Positions 56,670-64,000 of a stretch of 64,000 bases of DNA are shown here, one piece after another. This DNA comes from an uncultured Lachnospiraceae bacterium (GTDB lineage: Bacteria > Bacillota > Clostridia > Lachnospirales > Lachnospiraceae): positions 186,001 through 250,000 of the forward strand of contig CAMNTM010000003.1 of the NCBI GenBank assembly GCA_946558465.1. Direction: 5' to 3'. The position numbers were made by a program, and so were the translations under genes. Every line of letters begins with the position of its first letter. The stretch's first letter is position 1. The notes beneath the pieces were generated by a model, which saw only the letters and a list, made by a program, of their open reading frames with translations, ran no database searches and had not been told where the DNA came from.

Positions 56670-57285
56670 AACCGTCCGTAATCCTGCCTTCGGCAATCCA
56701 CTGCTCCAGCTCTCCTTCTGAAAGCAGCGTTACCTCCGTAATCCCCTCATAGCCTAACTTCTCCTTAACGCTATGCACCTCACACATATATACTTTTACC
56801 GGATTGCCTGTAAGGCCGCTGTCCGCATACACAGTTCCCAAACAGGTCATTTCTCTTACCTGGGCTCCCAGCTCTTCACAAATTTCCTTCTTTACATTCT
56901 CTTCCGCCGAAATTCCTTCTTCCCCAAAGCCTCTTGGAAATGCATACTGCTCCGCCCGAAGAGCATGACGGTATTGTTTCAGGAGAACAAAGCTTTTATT
57001 CCAAACTGCAATCACCGCCACAGCTCCTGACTGCACTTTCGGAAGCAGACGTTCATAGGTAAACAGCTGCTGATTTTCATTCCTCACCAAATCTACCACC
57101 AACATATTATAGTCACTTTTATAGAGCACTCCTACCGGTTTCTGTGTTTCTTTCACATATCTCTCCACCATCGCCTCTTCTGTGATAATTTCAAGATGCT
57201 CTGATTGAAGAAACGCCGCCGGCCTTTGGCGCATCAGCTCTAAATATTCCTGCCACTGGGGACCTTTCGTGTATCTGCTGCTCAT
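56605..57285 (-). CDS. NUDIX hydrolase
   Basis: A 226-residue protein with a NUDIX box GFGEEGISAEENVKKEICEE then LG (Lys in place of the usual Arg) and the flanking RHALRAEQYAFPRG typical of ADP-ribose/nucleoside-diphosphate-sugar pyrophosphatases. The C-terminal ITDGFTLAAYSLYR motif is also common in that group. Its ATG overlaps the stop of the upstream membrane protein (ATGA), implying coupling. The 3' end overlaps the convergent TetR gene; both frames are supported by conserved sequence. Confidence 0.86.
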   Translation of the reverse strand: MSSRYTKGPQWQEYLELMRQRPAAFLQSEHLEIITEEAMVERYVKETQKPVGVLYKSDYNMLVVDLVRNENQQLFTYERLLPKVQSGAVAVIAVWNKSFVLLKQYRHALRAEQYAFPRGFGEEGISAEENVKKEICEELGAQVREMTCLGTVYADSGLTGNPVKVYMCEVHSVKEKLGYEGITEVTLLSEGELEQWIAEGRITDGFTLAAYSLYRCRREADDIRCL

Positions 57286-58778
57286 AATTTTTTATTCCCT
57301 CCCGTTGCTGAGTTATTTCTATCCCACAATACATTATAATATGCAATATGCTTTGGTGCTTTTATAATTCTGTATGAATCTTTAACCCCCGTCACAATTC
57401 CTTTTAAGCTCTCCAGAATATCCGGCAGATGGAAAATCTCCGAAACAACCGAACCTATAATACCAAATAAAACCGTAGAATAGATAACCTCCCACACCCA
57501 CTCAGGTATGATCTCCGGCTGCAGCCACGCCGCAGCCTCAAACAGACTGTCCTCTGCCAGATTAATCCCCAGATCCGCCAGACAAAAAAGTACAATGTAT
57601 ATAAACGCTGTTCCAAACCTGGCACCCATCTGACGAATCAGCTTTATGCGCCAGCTCTTCTTCTCCTTTGTATAATTTTCCTCATATGCTTCCTGTTTTT
57701 TTATTTTCTGCTCCTCTCCTCCCTGCTTTTTTATCTCCTGTCTATCCTGCCTCATTCCTCCCTGCTTTTTTATCTCCCGCACAACCCGCACAGCAGTATC
57801 CCAGTACGGCAGAGCCACCTCGTATTTTTCTCTCTCCTCTTTATCTCCTTTACAAAATGTATGTACACCCTTTCTGTAAGATTTCCAATACTCCGTCAGT
57901 CTCTGTAGAAAATCATCTTCAAACCGTCCACATTCTCCACCCTCTTCCAGATAATGACGGGAAACCTCACAAATGCTATCCTCTACTGTATAATTATAAC
58001 ACAGATCTACTATCGCCTCTGCAAGACCATGGGCATCTGTCTTTTCTCCAGCTTCATTAATCCGATTTACCCAGTTAGTCCGGTTGTTTTGCTGTGCTTC
58101 TTCTAAACTTCGTTCAATATTTCTCAGTATCTCTAATGATTTCGGAAGCAATTTTTTTATTTCTTCATTTTGCACTTCCCCAGCCTTTTTATCTGTTATT
58201 TCGAAAAGCACCTCAAAGATTTTCCCATAAAATTCCACAAAACTTCGTTTCCTCGTTTGTTTCGCAGGATGCCCCGCCGGTTCCTCAACACTAAGAAGTA
58301 ATATCATACGGATAAACCTCTCAATATATTCCAGCCGTTCCTTTTCTTCACCGTCCGGCTCCTTTTCTGCCATCTCTCTCAGAACACCAATATCACTGTA
58401 TCTCAGCGCATCTCCTATTGTCTTCAGCATTTCGTTATCCGTACATAATACTGGAAGCCCCGAAAAGAGAAACTTATTTCCTTCTCCTCCCAGACATTTT
58501 TCTATTGAATTCTGCATATATTGAGATGCTGTTCTTGTCCCGCCAAACTGAGAAACCTTTAATGCCCCCAAAGTAAACAGCCCGACAATACTCTCATAAG
58601 TCTTTTTATCCTTTACCGCACTCAAAAATGCCTCAGAATCTGTCAGCTGGTTAAATGCCAGGATAACTATATTTCCATTTTTCACAATTTCCTCAAAAAG
58701 AGCTTTCTGTCCAAGCTCAATCTCTTTCGGATTATTTCTTACAGAATCCAGCTCATACAGGTATACAAATTTATTCAT
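57282..58778 (-). CDS. Unknown protein with C-terminal membrane segments
   Basis: A 498-residue protein I do not recognise. It starts MNKFVYLYELDSVRNNPKEI; the N-terminal 330 residues are mainly helical and soluble. A charged, repetitive linker (about 335-370, two EIKKQGG units encoded by a DNA repeat) follows, then two hydrophobic segments (about 395-417 and 433-455). Overlap of its stop with the NUDIX start suggests a joint function. AAAGGAAC precedes the ATG. Confidence 0.7.
   Translation of the reverse strand: MNKFVYLYELDSVRNNPKEIELGQKALFEEIVKNGNIVILAFNQLTDSEAFLSAVKDKKTYESIVGLFTLGALKVSQFGGTRTASQYMQNSIEKCLGGEGNKFLFSGLPVLCTDNEMLKTIGDALRYSDIGVLREMAEKEPDGEEKERLEYIERFIRMILLLSVEEPAGHPAKQTRKRSFVEFYGKIFEVLFEITDKKAGEVQNEEIKKLLPKSLEILRNIERSLEEAQQNNRTNWVNRINEAGEKTDAHGLAEAIVDLCYNYTVEDSICEVSRHYLEEGGECGRFEDDFLQRLTEYWKSYRKGVHTFCKGDKEEREKYEVALPYWDTAVRVVREIKKQGGMRQDRQEIKKQGGEEQKIKKQEAYEENYTKEKKSWRIKLIRQMGARFGTAFIYIVLFCLADLGINLAEDSLFEAAAWLQPEIIPEWVWEVIYSTVLFGIIGSVVSEIFHLPDILESLKGIVTGVKDSYRIIKAPKHIAYYNVLWDRNNSATGGNKKL
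57717..57777 (-). repeat. Short in-frame direct repeat inside the unknown membrane protein gene
   Basis: Two identical 22-bp units (57717-57738 and 57756-57777), 39 bp apart, encode the repeated KKQGG segment. The 39-bp period keeps the frame, so copy number could vary without breaking the gene. Confidence 0.7.
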
Positions 58779-59006
58779 CTTATTCGTTCCTTTGTTATCT
58801 CTTTTGTTTCTTTCCCGCCGCTTTTAGTTTACTATAATCATAAAACTTCTGCAAGATGGACACTTTGCTCTGACAGATTCCAAACAGTGACCCGCAACAT
58901 TCAGTTGTAAATATTAAGATTGCCTCATATTCTTCCGATATATAAACATGTCAAATACAAACACGAATTTATAGATTCTGCACAAATCAAAAGGAGCATA
59001 TGCATT

Positions 59007-59759
59007 ATGAAATTAAACTTTCACCCAGCCTTTCAGACTAACACCATTTTCAATCCTTATGGGCTGAATAAAAGCGGCTCAGGCAAATCTCCCGGCAGCA
59101 CAGATGCAGCCTCACAGGATGATCGGCGTGATGTATTCATCCTGTCGCCTCAGGGCGGTCTCCGCAGTCATCTAAATAACCTTATTAAGCTCAAGACAGA
59201 GCTTACTGACAGGAAAAATGCACTGCTTAAAACCGTCAAGGACGGAGGCTCTATGGAAACCATCAAATCGCAACTGGATTTCTACGATGAGCAGCTGGAA
59301 AATATTGACGAGCAGATTGCCGAAGCCATGGCAAGGGAAGCAGAAAAACAGACAGAAAAAAACAACGAACAAAAAACAGATAAAGAGCCAAAGACGCGGA
59401 AGGAAATATTAGATAAACGAATGACCGATATTACCGTTTTGTCCAACGATATAGAAAATGTAGAAACCATAGATTCGGCGAAGACAGCCTTAGACGGAAG
59501 AATTAAAGTTCTAAAATCTGAGCTGAAGCTTGACCGCGCCCACGACGCCGAGTCCTCCGACGGTAAACTGGAACATCTTAGAGAGCTTGAAAAGCGCTCC
59601 AAAAAGCTGGATTCTGAGATAGGCACTCAGCTTATCGAAATCGCTGAGGAAGAAATCAAAAACACAAAACCTGAAGAAGTTATAGAAAACGACAAGGCCG
59701 ACTCGAATACAGATACAATATCTGCTGCCAAGATTCTATATGAGGAAGAGGACAACTAA
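59007..59759 (+). CDS. Coiled-coil protein of unknown function coupled to glgX
   Basis: A 250-residue soluble protein (MKLNFHPAFQTNTIFNPYGL) with a long coiled coil in its second half and many Glu/Lys. A short conserved-looking segment DRRDVFILSPQGG precedes the helices. No family recognised. The start at 59007 follows AAGGAG. Its TAA overlaps the ATG of the debranching enzyme (TAATG), so the two are translationally coupled. Confidence 0.72.
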   Translation: MKLNFHPAFQTNTIFNPYGLNKSGSGKSPGSTDAASQDDRRDVFILSPQGGLRSHLNNLIKLKTELTDRKNALLKTVKDGGSMETIKSQLDFYDEQLENIDEQIAEAMAREAEKQTEKNNEQKTDKEPKTRKEILDKRMTDITVLSNDIENVETIDSAKTALDGRIKVLKSELKLDRAHDAESSDGKLEHLRELEKRSKKLDSEIGTQLIEIAEEEIKNTKPEEVIENDKADSNTDTISAAKILYEEEDN

Positions 59760-61852
59760 TGAAAACAAATGAAAATAAAATACCCGAACTGAATCTCCCA
59801 CGCACCATCCACTTGGTTCCAATGGACCATATAGACGGATTTGATGTCCGCCCCGGATTTTATGAAGTAAATGGTGCTACAGCCATTCCCGGAGGTGTAA
59901 ATTTTACTGTATATTCCCGCAGTGCAACCTCCATCGAGCTTCTCTTATTTAGACGGGAGGAAGCGGAACCTTTTGCAGTGCTTCCATTTCCTCATCATTA
60001 CCGGATTGGAAATGTGTATTCCATGATCGTATTCAAGCTCAATATAGAAGAATTCGAATACGCATACCGGGTGGATGGTCCCTATGAGCCCAAAAAAGGA
60101 TTGATATTTAATAAAAACAAATATCTGCTGGATCCCTATGCCAAGGCTGTTACGGGACAGAGCTGCTGGGGGGCAACCTCCCCGCGCGGTCAGCATTACC
60201 GGGCACGAGTGGTAAAGGATGACTTCGACTGGGAAGATATGGCTGCTCCTCTTCTTCCTATGGAAGACCTGATTATCTACGAACTTCATGTCCGTGGTTA
60301 TACAAAACACCAATCCTCAGGGGTATTTAAGCCCGGAACTTTTGCCGGACTTATGGAAAAGCTTCCTTACCTTCTGGAGCTTGGCGTTAATGTCGTCGAG
60401 CTGATGCCGATCTTTGAATTTGATGAAATGCAGGATTACCGTGAGGTTGACGGAGAAAAACTCTGCAACTACTGGGGATATAATACTGTAAGCTTTTTTG
60501 CACCCAATACAAGCTATACTGCCAGCACAGAATATAACCGGGAGGGCAATGAACTAAAAAAATTAATTCAGACCTTTAACCAGCACGGAATTGAGGTCTA
60601 TCTGGATGTAGTTTTTAATCATACTGCCGAGGGAAATGAAAAGGGACCTTTTTTCTCTTTCAAGGGCTTCGATAACAACATCTATTACCTGCTGACCCCT
60701 GACGGATATTATTATAACTTCAGCGGCTGCGGCAACTCTCTAAACTGCAACCATCCTATCGTCCGGCAAATGATACTGGACTGCCTGCGGTACTGGGTTA
60801 CAACCTACCGGGTAAATGGATTCCGCTTTGATTTAGCCTCAATCCTGGGACGAAATGAAGACGGAACGCCTATGAATAAGCCTCCTCTTTTACAGTCCCT
60901 TGCATTTGACCCGATTTTAGGAGATGTAAAGCTTATCGCAGAAGCATGGGATGCCGACGGGCTTTATCAGGTAGGAACCTTTCCTTCCTGGAACCGCTGG
61001 GCAGAATGGAATGGGCGATACCGGGATGATATGCGCCGATATATAAAAGGAGATCCCGGCATGGCACAGGCCGCTGCACTGCGTATCGCAGGCTCCACAG
61101 ATATCTATGAAGTACACGCAAGAGAAAATGCCTCTGTAAACTTTCTGACCTGCCATGACGGTTTTACTCTATATGATTTGTTTTCTTACAATCAAAAACA
61201 TAATGAAAAGAATGGCTGGAACAACACAGACGGCTGCAACGATAATCACAGCTGGAACTGCGGCGCTGAAGGAGATACAGACAATCCTGAAGTCCTGACT
61301 CTGAGACGGCGGATGATCCGCAACGCATTTTCTCTCCTTATGTGCAGCAGGGGTATTCCAATGTTTTTGGCCGGAGATGAATTCTGCAATACACAGTTTG
61401 GAAATAACAACGCCTACTGTCATGACAATATCATTTCCTGGCTGGATTGGAGCCTTCTTGAAAAAAATCATGATATATTTGAATTTTTCCAGTATATGAT
61501 ACGTTTCCGCAAGGAACACCGTCTCCTGCGTATCAACGTAAGCGACGGTACCTGCGGGCTGCCGGATGTAAGCTTCCACGGTGTAACCCCTTGGTATACA
61601 CAATTTTCCAGGCAGGACCACTACATCGCAGTGATGTTCTCCGGGCAGGATAAGGATACCGGCCCCCAGGTAATCTATATCGCCTCTAACGCCTACTGGG
61701 AAGAACTTCAGATAACACTTCCGGAACTTCCTGCATCTATGTGCTGGGAGGTTGCTGTAGATACATGGAACGAAACACAGAGCGTATATTCCGTTCCAGG
61801 AAGCAGTTTTACTATCCGGCCAAGAAGCGTTATGGTGCTGGTTGGGAAGTAA
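59759..61852 (+). CDS. glgX: Glycogen debranching enzyme / isoamylase-type (GH13)
   Basis: A 697-residue alpha-glucan hydrolase. It has an N-terminal CBM48-like beta domain (residues about 25-150: FDVRPGFYEVNGATAIPGG), then a GH13 barrel with DVVFNHTAEG, the nucleophile region GFRFDLASILG (Asp near 357), the acid/base Glu in LIAEAWDADG (near 394) and the TCHDG motif (near 464). This is the GlgX/TreX group that cleaves alpha-1,6 branches of glycogen or amylopectin. No signal peptide, so cytosolic. It is the second gene of a coupled pair and ends before a perfect palindrome. Confidence 0.92.
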   Translation: MKTNENKIPELNLPRTIHLVPMDHIDGFDVRPGFYEVNGATAIPGGVNFTVYSRSATSIELLLFRREEAEPFAVLPFPHHYRIGNVYSMIVFKLNIEEFEYAYRVDGPYEPKKGLIFNKNKYLLDPYAKAVTGQSCWGATSPRGQHYRARVVKDDFDWEDMAAPLLPMEDLIIYELHVRGYTKHQSSGVFKPGTFAGLMEKLPYLLELGVNVVELMPIFEFDEMQDYREVDGEKLCNYWGYNTVSFFAPNTSYTASTEYNREGNELKKLIQTFNQHGIEVYLDVVFNHTAEGNEKGPFFSFKGFDNNIYYLLTPDGYYYNFSGCGNSLNCNHPIVRQMILDCLRYWVTTYRVNGFRFDLASILGRNEDGTPMNKPPLLQSLAFDPILGDVKLIAEAWDADGLYQVGTFPSWNRWAEWNGRYRDDMRRYIKGDPGMAQAAALRIAGSTDIYEVHARENASVNFLTCHDGFTLYDLFSYNQKHNEKNGWNNTDGCNDNHSWNCGAEGDTDNPEVLTLRRRMIRNAFSLLMCSRGIPMFLAGDEFCNTQFGNNNAYCHDNIISWLDWSLLEKNHDIFEFFQYMIRFRKEHRLLRINVSDGTCGLPDVSFHGVTPWYTQFSRQDHYIAVMFSGQDKDTGPQVIYIASNAYWEELQITLPELPASMCWEVAVDTWNETQSVYSVPGSSFTIRPRSVMVLVGK

Positions 61853-61897
61853 ATGGGGAATTGAGCAGAATCTCACTTAGCGGGAACGTAAGGTATA

Positions 61898-61933
61898 ATT
61901 TCATAAACTGCGCGTACGCGCAGTTTATGAAAT
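61898..61933. terminator. 36-bp perfect palindrome, convergent terminator
   Basis: 18-bp arms (ATTTCATAAACTGCGCGT and its exact complement) with no loop, between the convergent glgX and EEP genes. It can act in both directions. Confidence 0.8.
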
Positions 61934-61951
61934 ACAGCTTATTTAATACTC

Positions 61952-63079
61952 CTACTCCGCCAATTCAAACCGGAGTCTTACCGGATTATGATCACTAAAG
62001 CTAAAATCTGTATCTATATTCTCTGCTGAAGCTTTCACATTATCCGACACAAGAAATCCATCCACCACTGTAGTAAAATTCACGCCCTTTGTATATGAAA
62101 TATCCGCCCCCCGGCAGGTCGGTACTTTAAGTTCATTCTCTGCACGGACGATACTGATTCCGTCCGACAGCTCCTCCTGCGTCAAGACCGATACCCACTC
62201 AGGAAATTTCTGTTGAGAAGGAAAGCCCTCTGCTGCCTCCTCTCCAAGCGCATGATTAAAATCTCCGCCTACAATGACATAATTACCCGATTTATATTCT
62301 TGCTCCATCACGGCATTTAGAAGCTCCAGCTGCCTGGCACGAATTACACCGCCCTTGTCGTATGCAGACATATGACTGTTGATCAGCACCAGCTCTTTTT
62401 TTCCCTCTACAGGAAGCCGCATCACAGAAAAGCATCTGTCCAGATCCGTGAACTTTATAATAAAGCTGTTATCCACCGGATAGCTTCTGCGCTCTGCTTC
62501 CGCCACCTTATAACGGCTGAGATTCAAAAGCCCGGCCTGAACAGCACCGTGAGGGTCCGTGAATGGATAGAGCAGATATGCCGAATGAAAATTATTTGCA
62601 AATATCCCTCCATATTCTGGAAATGCATTTTCAACCGCTTCACGCTGGTCCACATGATAACTTCTATCCGAATCCTCGTCCACTTCTTGCAGAAGCATAA
62701 AATCTGCATTCATCTGTGCAAGCGTTTCAATGGCTTCCTCCGTGTTCTTCTCCACGGATTCCCGGCTCACAGCCTTGCCATATTCTCCCGCAGTTTTGGT
62801 ACCATCGCTCATTTCGCCGGTATCCATAAAAAAACTATAATCCGGTCCGTAGGCTCCGAACCCGATATTGCAAGTCACTGCGGTATACGTCTCTCCTGTC
62901 TTTAGTGTCTGATCTGAATTATTTTTTATATCAAGCTCTGTGTGATCCTCAATTCTATAGTACTGCAGCTGCATATAAATTACATAGCCTGCTATGAATA
63001 AAACACAGATTAAAACTATTGCTAATACAATTTTCAAAGCCCGTATTTTCAAAGATTTCCTTTTCTCGCGATTCCTCAT
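61952..63079 (-). CDS. Endonuclease/exonuclease/phosphatase-family membrane-anchored protein
   Basis: A 375-residue protein with one N-terminal membrane segment (residues about 13-35) and an extracellular EEP domain: TAVTCNIGFG, MLLQEVDEDS (Glu), INSHMSAYDKG, IVGGDFNHALG (Asp/Asn) and the final FSDHNPVRLRF (catalytic Asp-His). Such proteins hydrolyse phosphodiesters in nucleic acids, lipids or sphingomyelin-like substrates; this one is extracellular by topology. AGGGAAAG precedes the ATG. An inverted repeat CGGAC/GTCCG (63130-63143) lies near its -10 region. Confidence 0.87.
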   Translation of the reverse strand: MRNREKRKSLKIRALKIVLAIVLICVLFIAGYVIYMQLQYYRIEDHTELDIKNNSDQTLKTGETYTAVTCNIGFGAYGPDYSFFMDTGEMSDGTKTAGEYGKAVSRESVEKNTEEAIETLAQMNADFMLLQEVDEDSDRSYHVDQREAVENAFPEYGGIFANNFHSAYLLYPFTDPHGAVQAGLLNLSRYKVAEAERRSYPVDNSFIIKFTDLDRCFSVMRLPVEGKKELVLINSHMSAYDKGGVIRARQLELLNAVMEQEYKSGNYVIVGGDFNHALGEEAAEGFPSQQKFPEWVSVLTQEELSDGISIVRAENELKVPTCRGADISYTKGVNFTTVVDGFLVSDNVKASAENIDTDFSFSDHNPVRLRFELAE

Positions 63080-63261
63080 CAGACTTTCCCTTTCCTTTAC
63101 GATATCCCATTTTTAATATTATACCTTATCGGACAACAGTCCGCCAGCTTCGCAAGAATATTTTTTTTAAATTCTTTTGTTTCAAATCACACACATCAAA
63201 TTACGCCACTATAAATCGCGCTGCTTCGAACATTACCGCCAACTGCTTTCTTACATAATAC

Positions 63262-63999
63262 TTAGGTATTTATCATACTTCGAGCCTCCTCAGGTGTACA
63301 TCCCAGCACTACCGGTGTAGAACGAAAGCCTATACCCATCCTGTCAACCCCCATATCAATCAGCCTGAAAAAATGCTCTCTGTCTCGGATTCCTCCTGAA
63401 CCCTTAATTTTACAGCGGCCCTTCGCTGTCTCAAGCATTGCCGCAATCACCTCACATGTGGCACCTTCGTTTCTTCCTCCTGTAAAAAAGCCGGTAGAAG
63501 TCTTCACAAAATCTGCCCCTGCTTCTATCGCTGTTTCCGTTGCCTTCCTGACCTCATCAAGTGTCAATGCATCTGTCTCAAAAATAACCTTGACATTTGT
63601 GTTATATTTATGACACACCTCACAAACTGCCTGAATATCCTCTCTCACATTATCCCAAAGTCCACTTCGAATCCATCCATAATTTGCAACAATGTCCAAA
63701 TCTGTAATATCTCCTGCCTTACAATACTCCTCCGCCTGCATAACCTTTGAGCTTGTAGTAGAAAGTCCAAACGGAAAATCACATACAACGCAGATCCCTG
63801 TATCCGTCCCCTTGCATAATTTGCGGGCAGTCTCTAAAGAGGCAGGATTTACACATACCGTAGCACAGCCAAAATCAATTCCTTCCTGTATATACCGTTT
63901 TATTTCTTCCTGAGTGAATTCTGGTTTTAAAACAGACTGGTCTATGTACGCTGACAGCTCCTTTACACTCATCTCACATGCTTTTTTTTCTGGTTTCAT
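63262..63999 (-). CDS. deoC: Deoxyribose-phosphate aldolase
   Basis: A 245-residue class I aldolase that splits 2-deoxyribose-5-phosphate into glyceraldehyde-3-phosphate and acetaldehyde. Schiff-base Lys K166 lies in DFVKTSTGF, with the supporting Asp in LDIVANYG and Lys in KIKGSGGIRD. The ATG at 63999 is one base from the window edge, so its ribosome-binding site cannot be seen; an ATG nine codons later is an alternative, and extension beyond the window cannot be excluded. Confidence 0.93.
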   Translation of the reverse strand: MKPEKKACEMSVKELSAYIDQSVLKPEFTQEEIKRYIQEGIDFGCATVCVNPASLETARKLCKGTDTGICVVCDFPFGLSTTSSKVMQAEEYCKAGDITDLDIVANYGWIRSGLWDNVREDIQAVCEVCHKYNTNVKVIFETDALTLDEVRKATETAIEAGADFVKTSTGFFTGGRNEGATCEVIAAMLETAKGRCKIKGSGGIRDREHFFRLIDMGVDRMGIGFRSTPVVLGCTPEEARSMINT

Positions 64000-64000
64000 A

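Noticed and set aside
1-64000. tRNA, rRNA, CRISPR arrays or insertion-sequence transposases
   Set aside because: I saw no cloverleaf-like tRNA ends, rRNA segments, regularly spaced repeats or transposase frames.

Overview
The window looks like chromosomal DNA of a low-to-moderate GC anaerobic Firmicute, most likely a gut Clostridia / Lachnospiraceae-type organism. I infer this from the strong AGGAGG ribosome-binding sites, the sigma-A promoters of TTGACA-17-TATAAT type, a selenocysteine-dependent amino-acid-reductase locus, FeoA-FeoA-FeoB iron uptake, MutS2, and a Firmicutes L10-leader ribosomal/RNA polymerase cluster. No rRNA, tRNA or CRISPR array was seen. Most genes lie on the minus strand.

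Layout. 1-3.8 kb: a BspA-type leucine-rich-repeat surface protein (runs off the left edge) translationally coupled to a hybrid histidine kinase. 4-7.6 kb: SSS symporter, peptidase T and a TetR regulator with a perfect 18-bp palindrome. 7.7-14.5 kb: chemotaxis receptor, LacI-type regulator, and a divergent pair of allantoinase-like amidohydrolase and NCS1 permease. 14.5-18.3 kb: an AT-richer restriction-modification island with a nuclease-methyltransferase fusion and a specificity subunit, joined by a canonical -1 slippery heptamer at the stop codon and followed by an orphan RlmD-like C-terminal tail. 18.4-27.7 kb: rlmD, yhaM, an HtrA-like protein that has lost its catalytic residues, mutS2, a two-component system and a coiled-coil orphan. 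27.8-30.7 kb: Xaa-Pro peptidase and proline symporter, the latter preceded by an 18-codon hydrophobic ORF. 31-34.2 kb: iron operon with a Fur-like protein consisting only of the DNA-binding domain, FeoA, FeoA, FeoB and a FeoB-associated Cys-rich peptide, under a Fur-box promoter. 34.3-41.2 kb: a component-B-type selenoprotein reductase locus (GrdX, a GrdB-family selenoprotein, a GrdE-family proprotein, two NhaC-family transporters) with a divergent GntR regulator and operator. 41.3-53.7 kb: rpoC, rpoB, an opposite-strand LytTR regulator, rplL, rplJ, rplA, rplK, nusG, secE, rpmG. 53.8-64 kb: an apparently truncated surface protein, DegV, TetR, NUDIX, an unknown membrane protein, a coiled-coil protein coupled to a glycogen debranching enzyme, an EEP-family protein and deoC.

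The metabolic theme is amino-acid and peptide fermentation: peptidase T with a symporter, a prolidase-type enzyme with a proline symporter, and a selenoprotein B component that would reduce a glycine derivative. Components A and C of the reductase are not in the window, so the locus would need to borrow them from elsewhere.

Three copies of a near-perfect GGGGACGGGG palindrome sit directly at the 3' ends of minus-strand genes; one supplies the stop codon of yhaM and another separates rplA from the rplJ promoter. They look like REP/MITE-type repeats used as terminators. The most unusual items are the selenoprotein locus, the restriction-modification module with its slippery site, the catalytically dead HtrA, the domain-truncated Fur and the GGAC palindromes.
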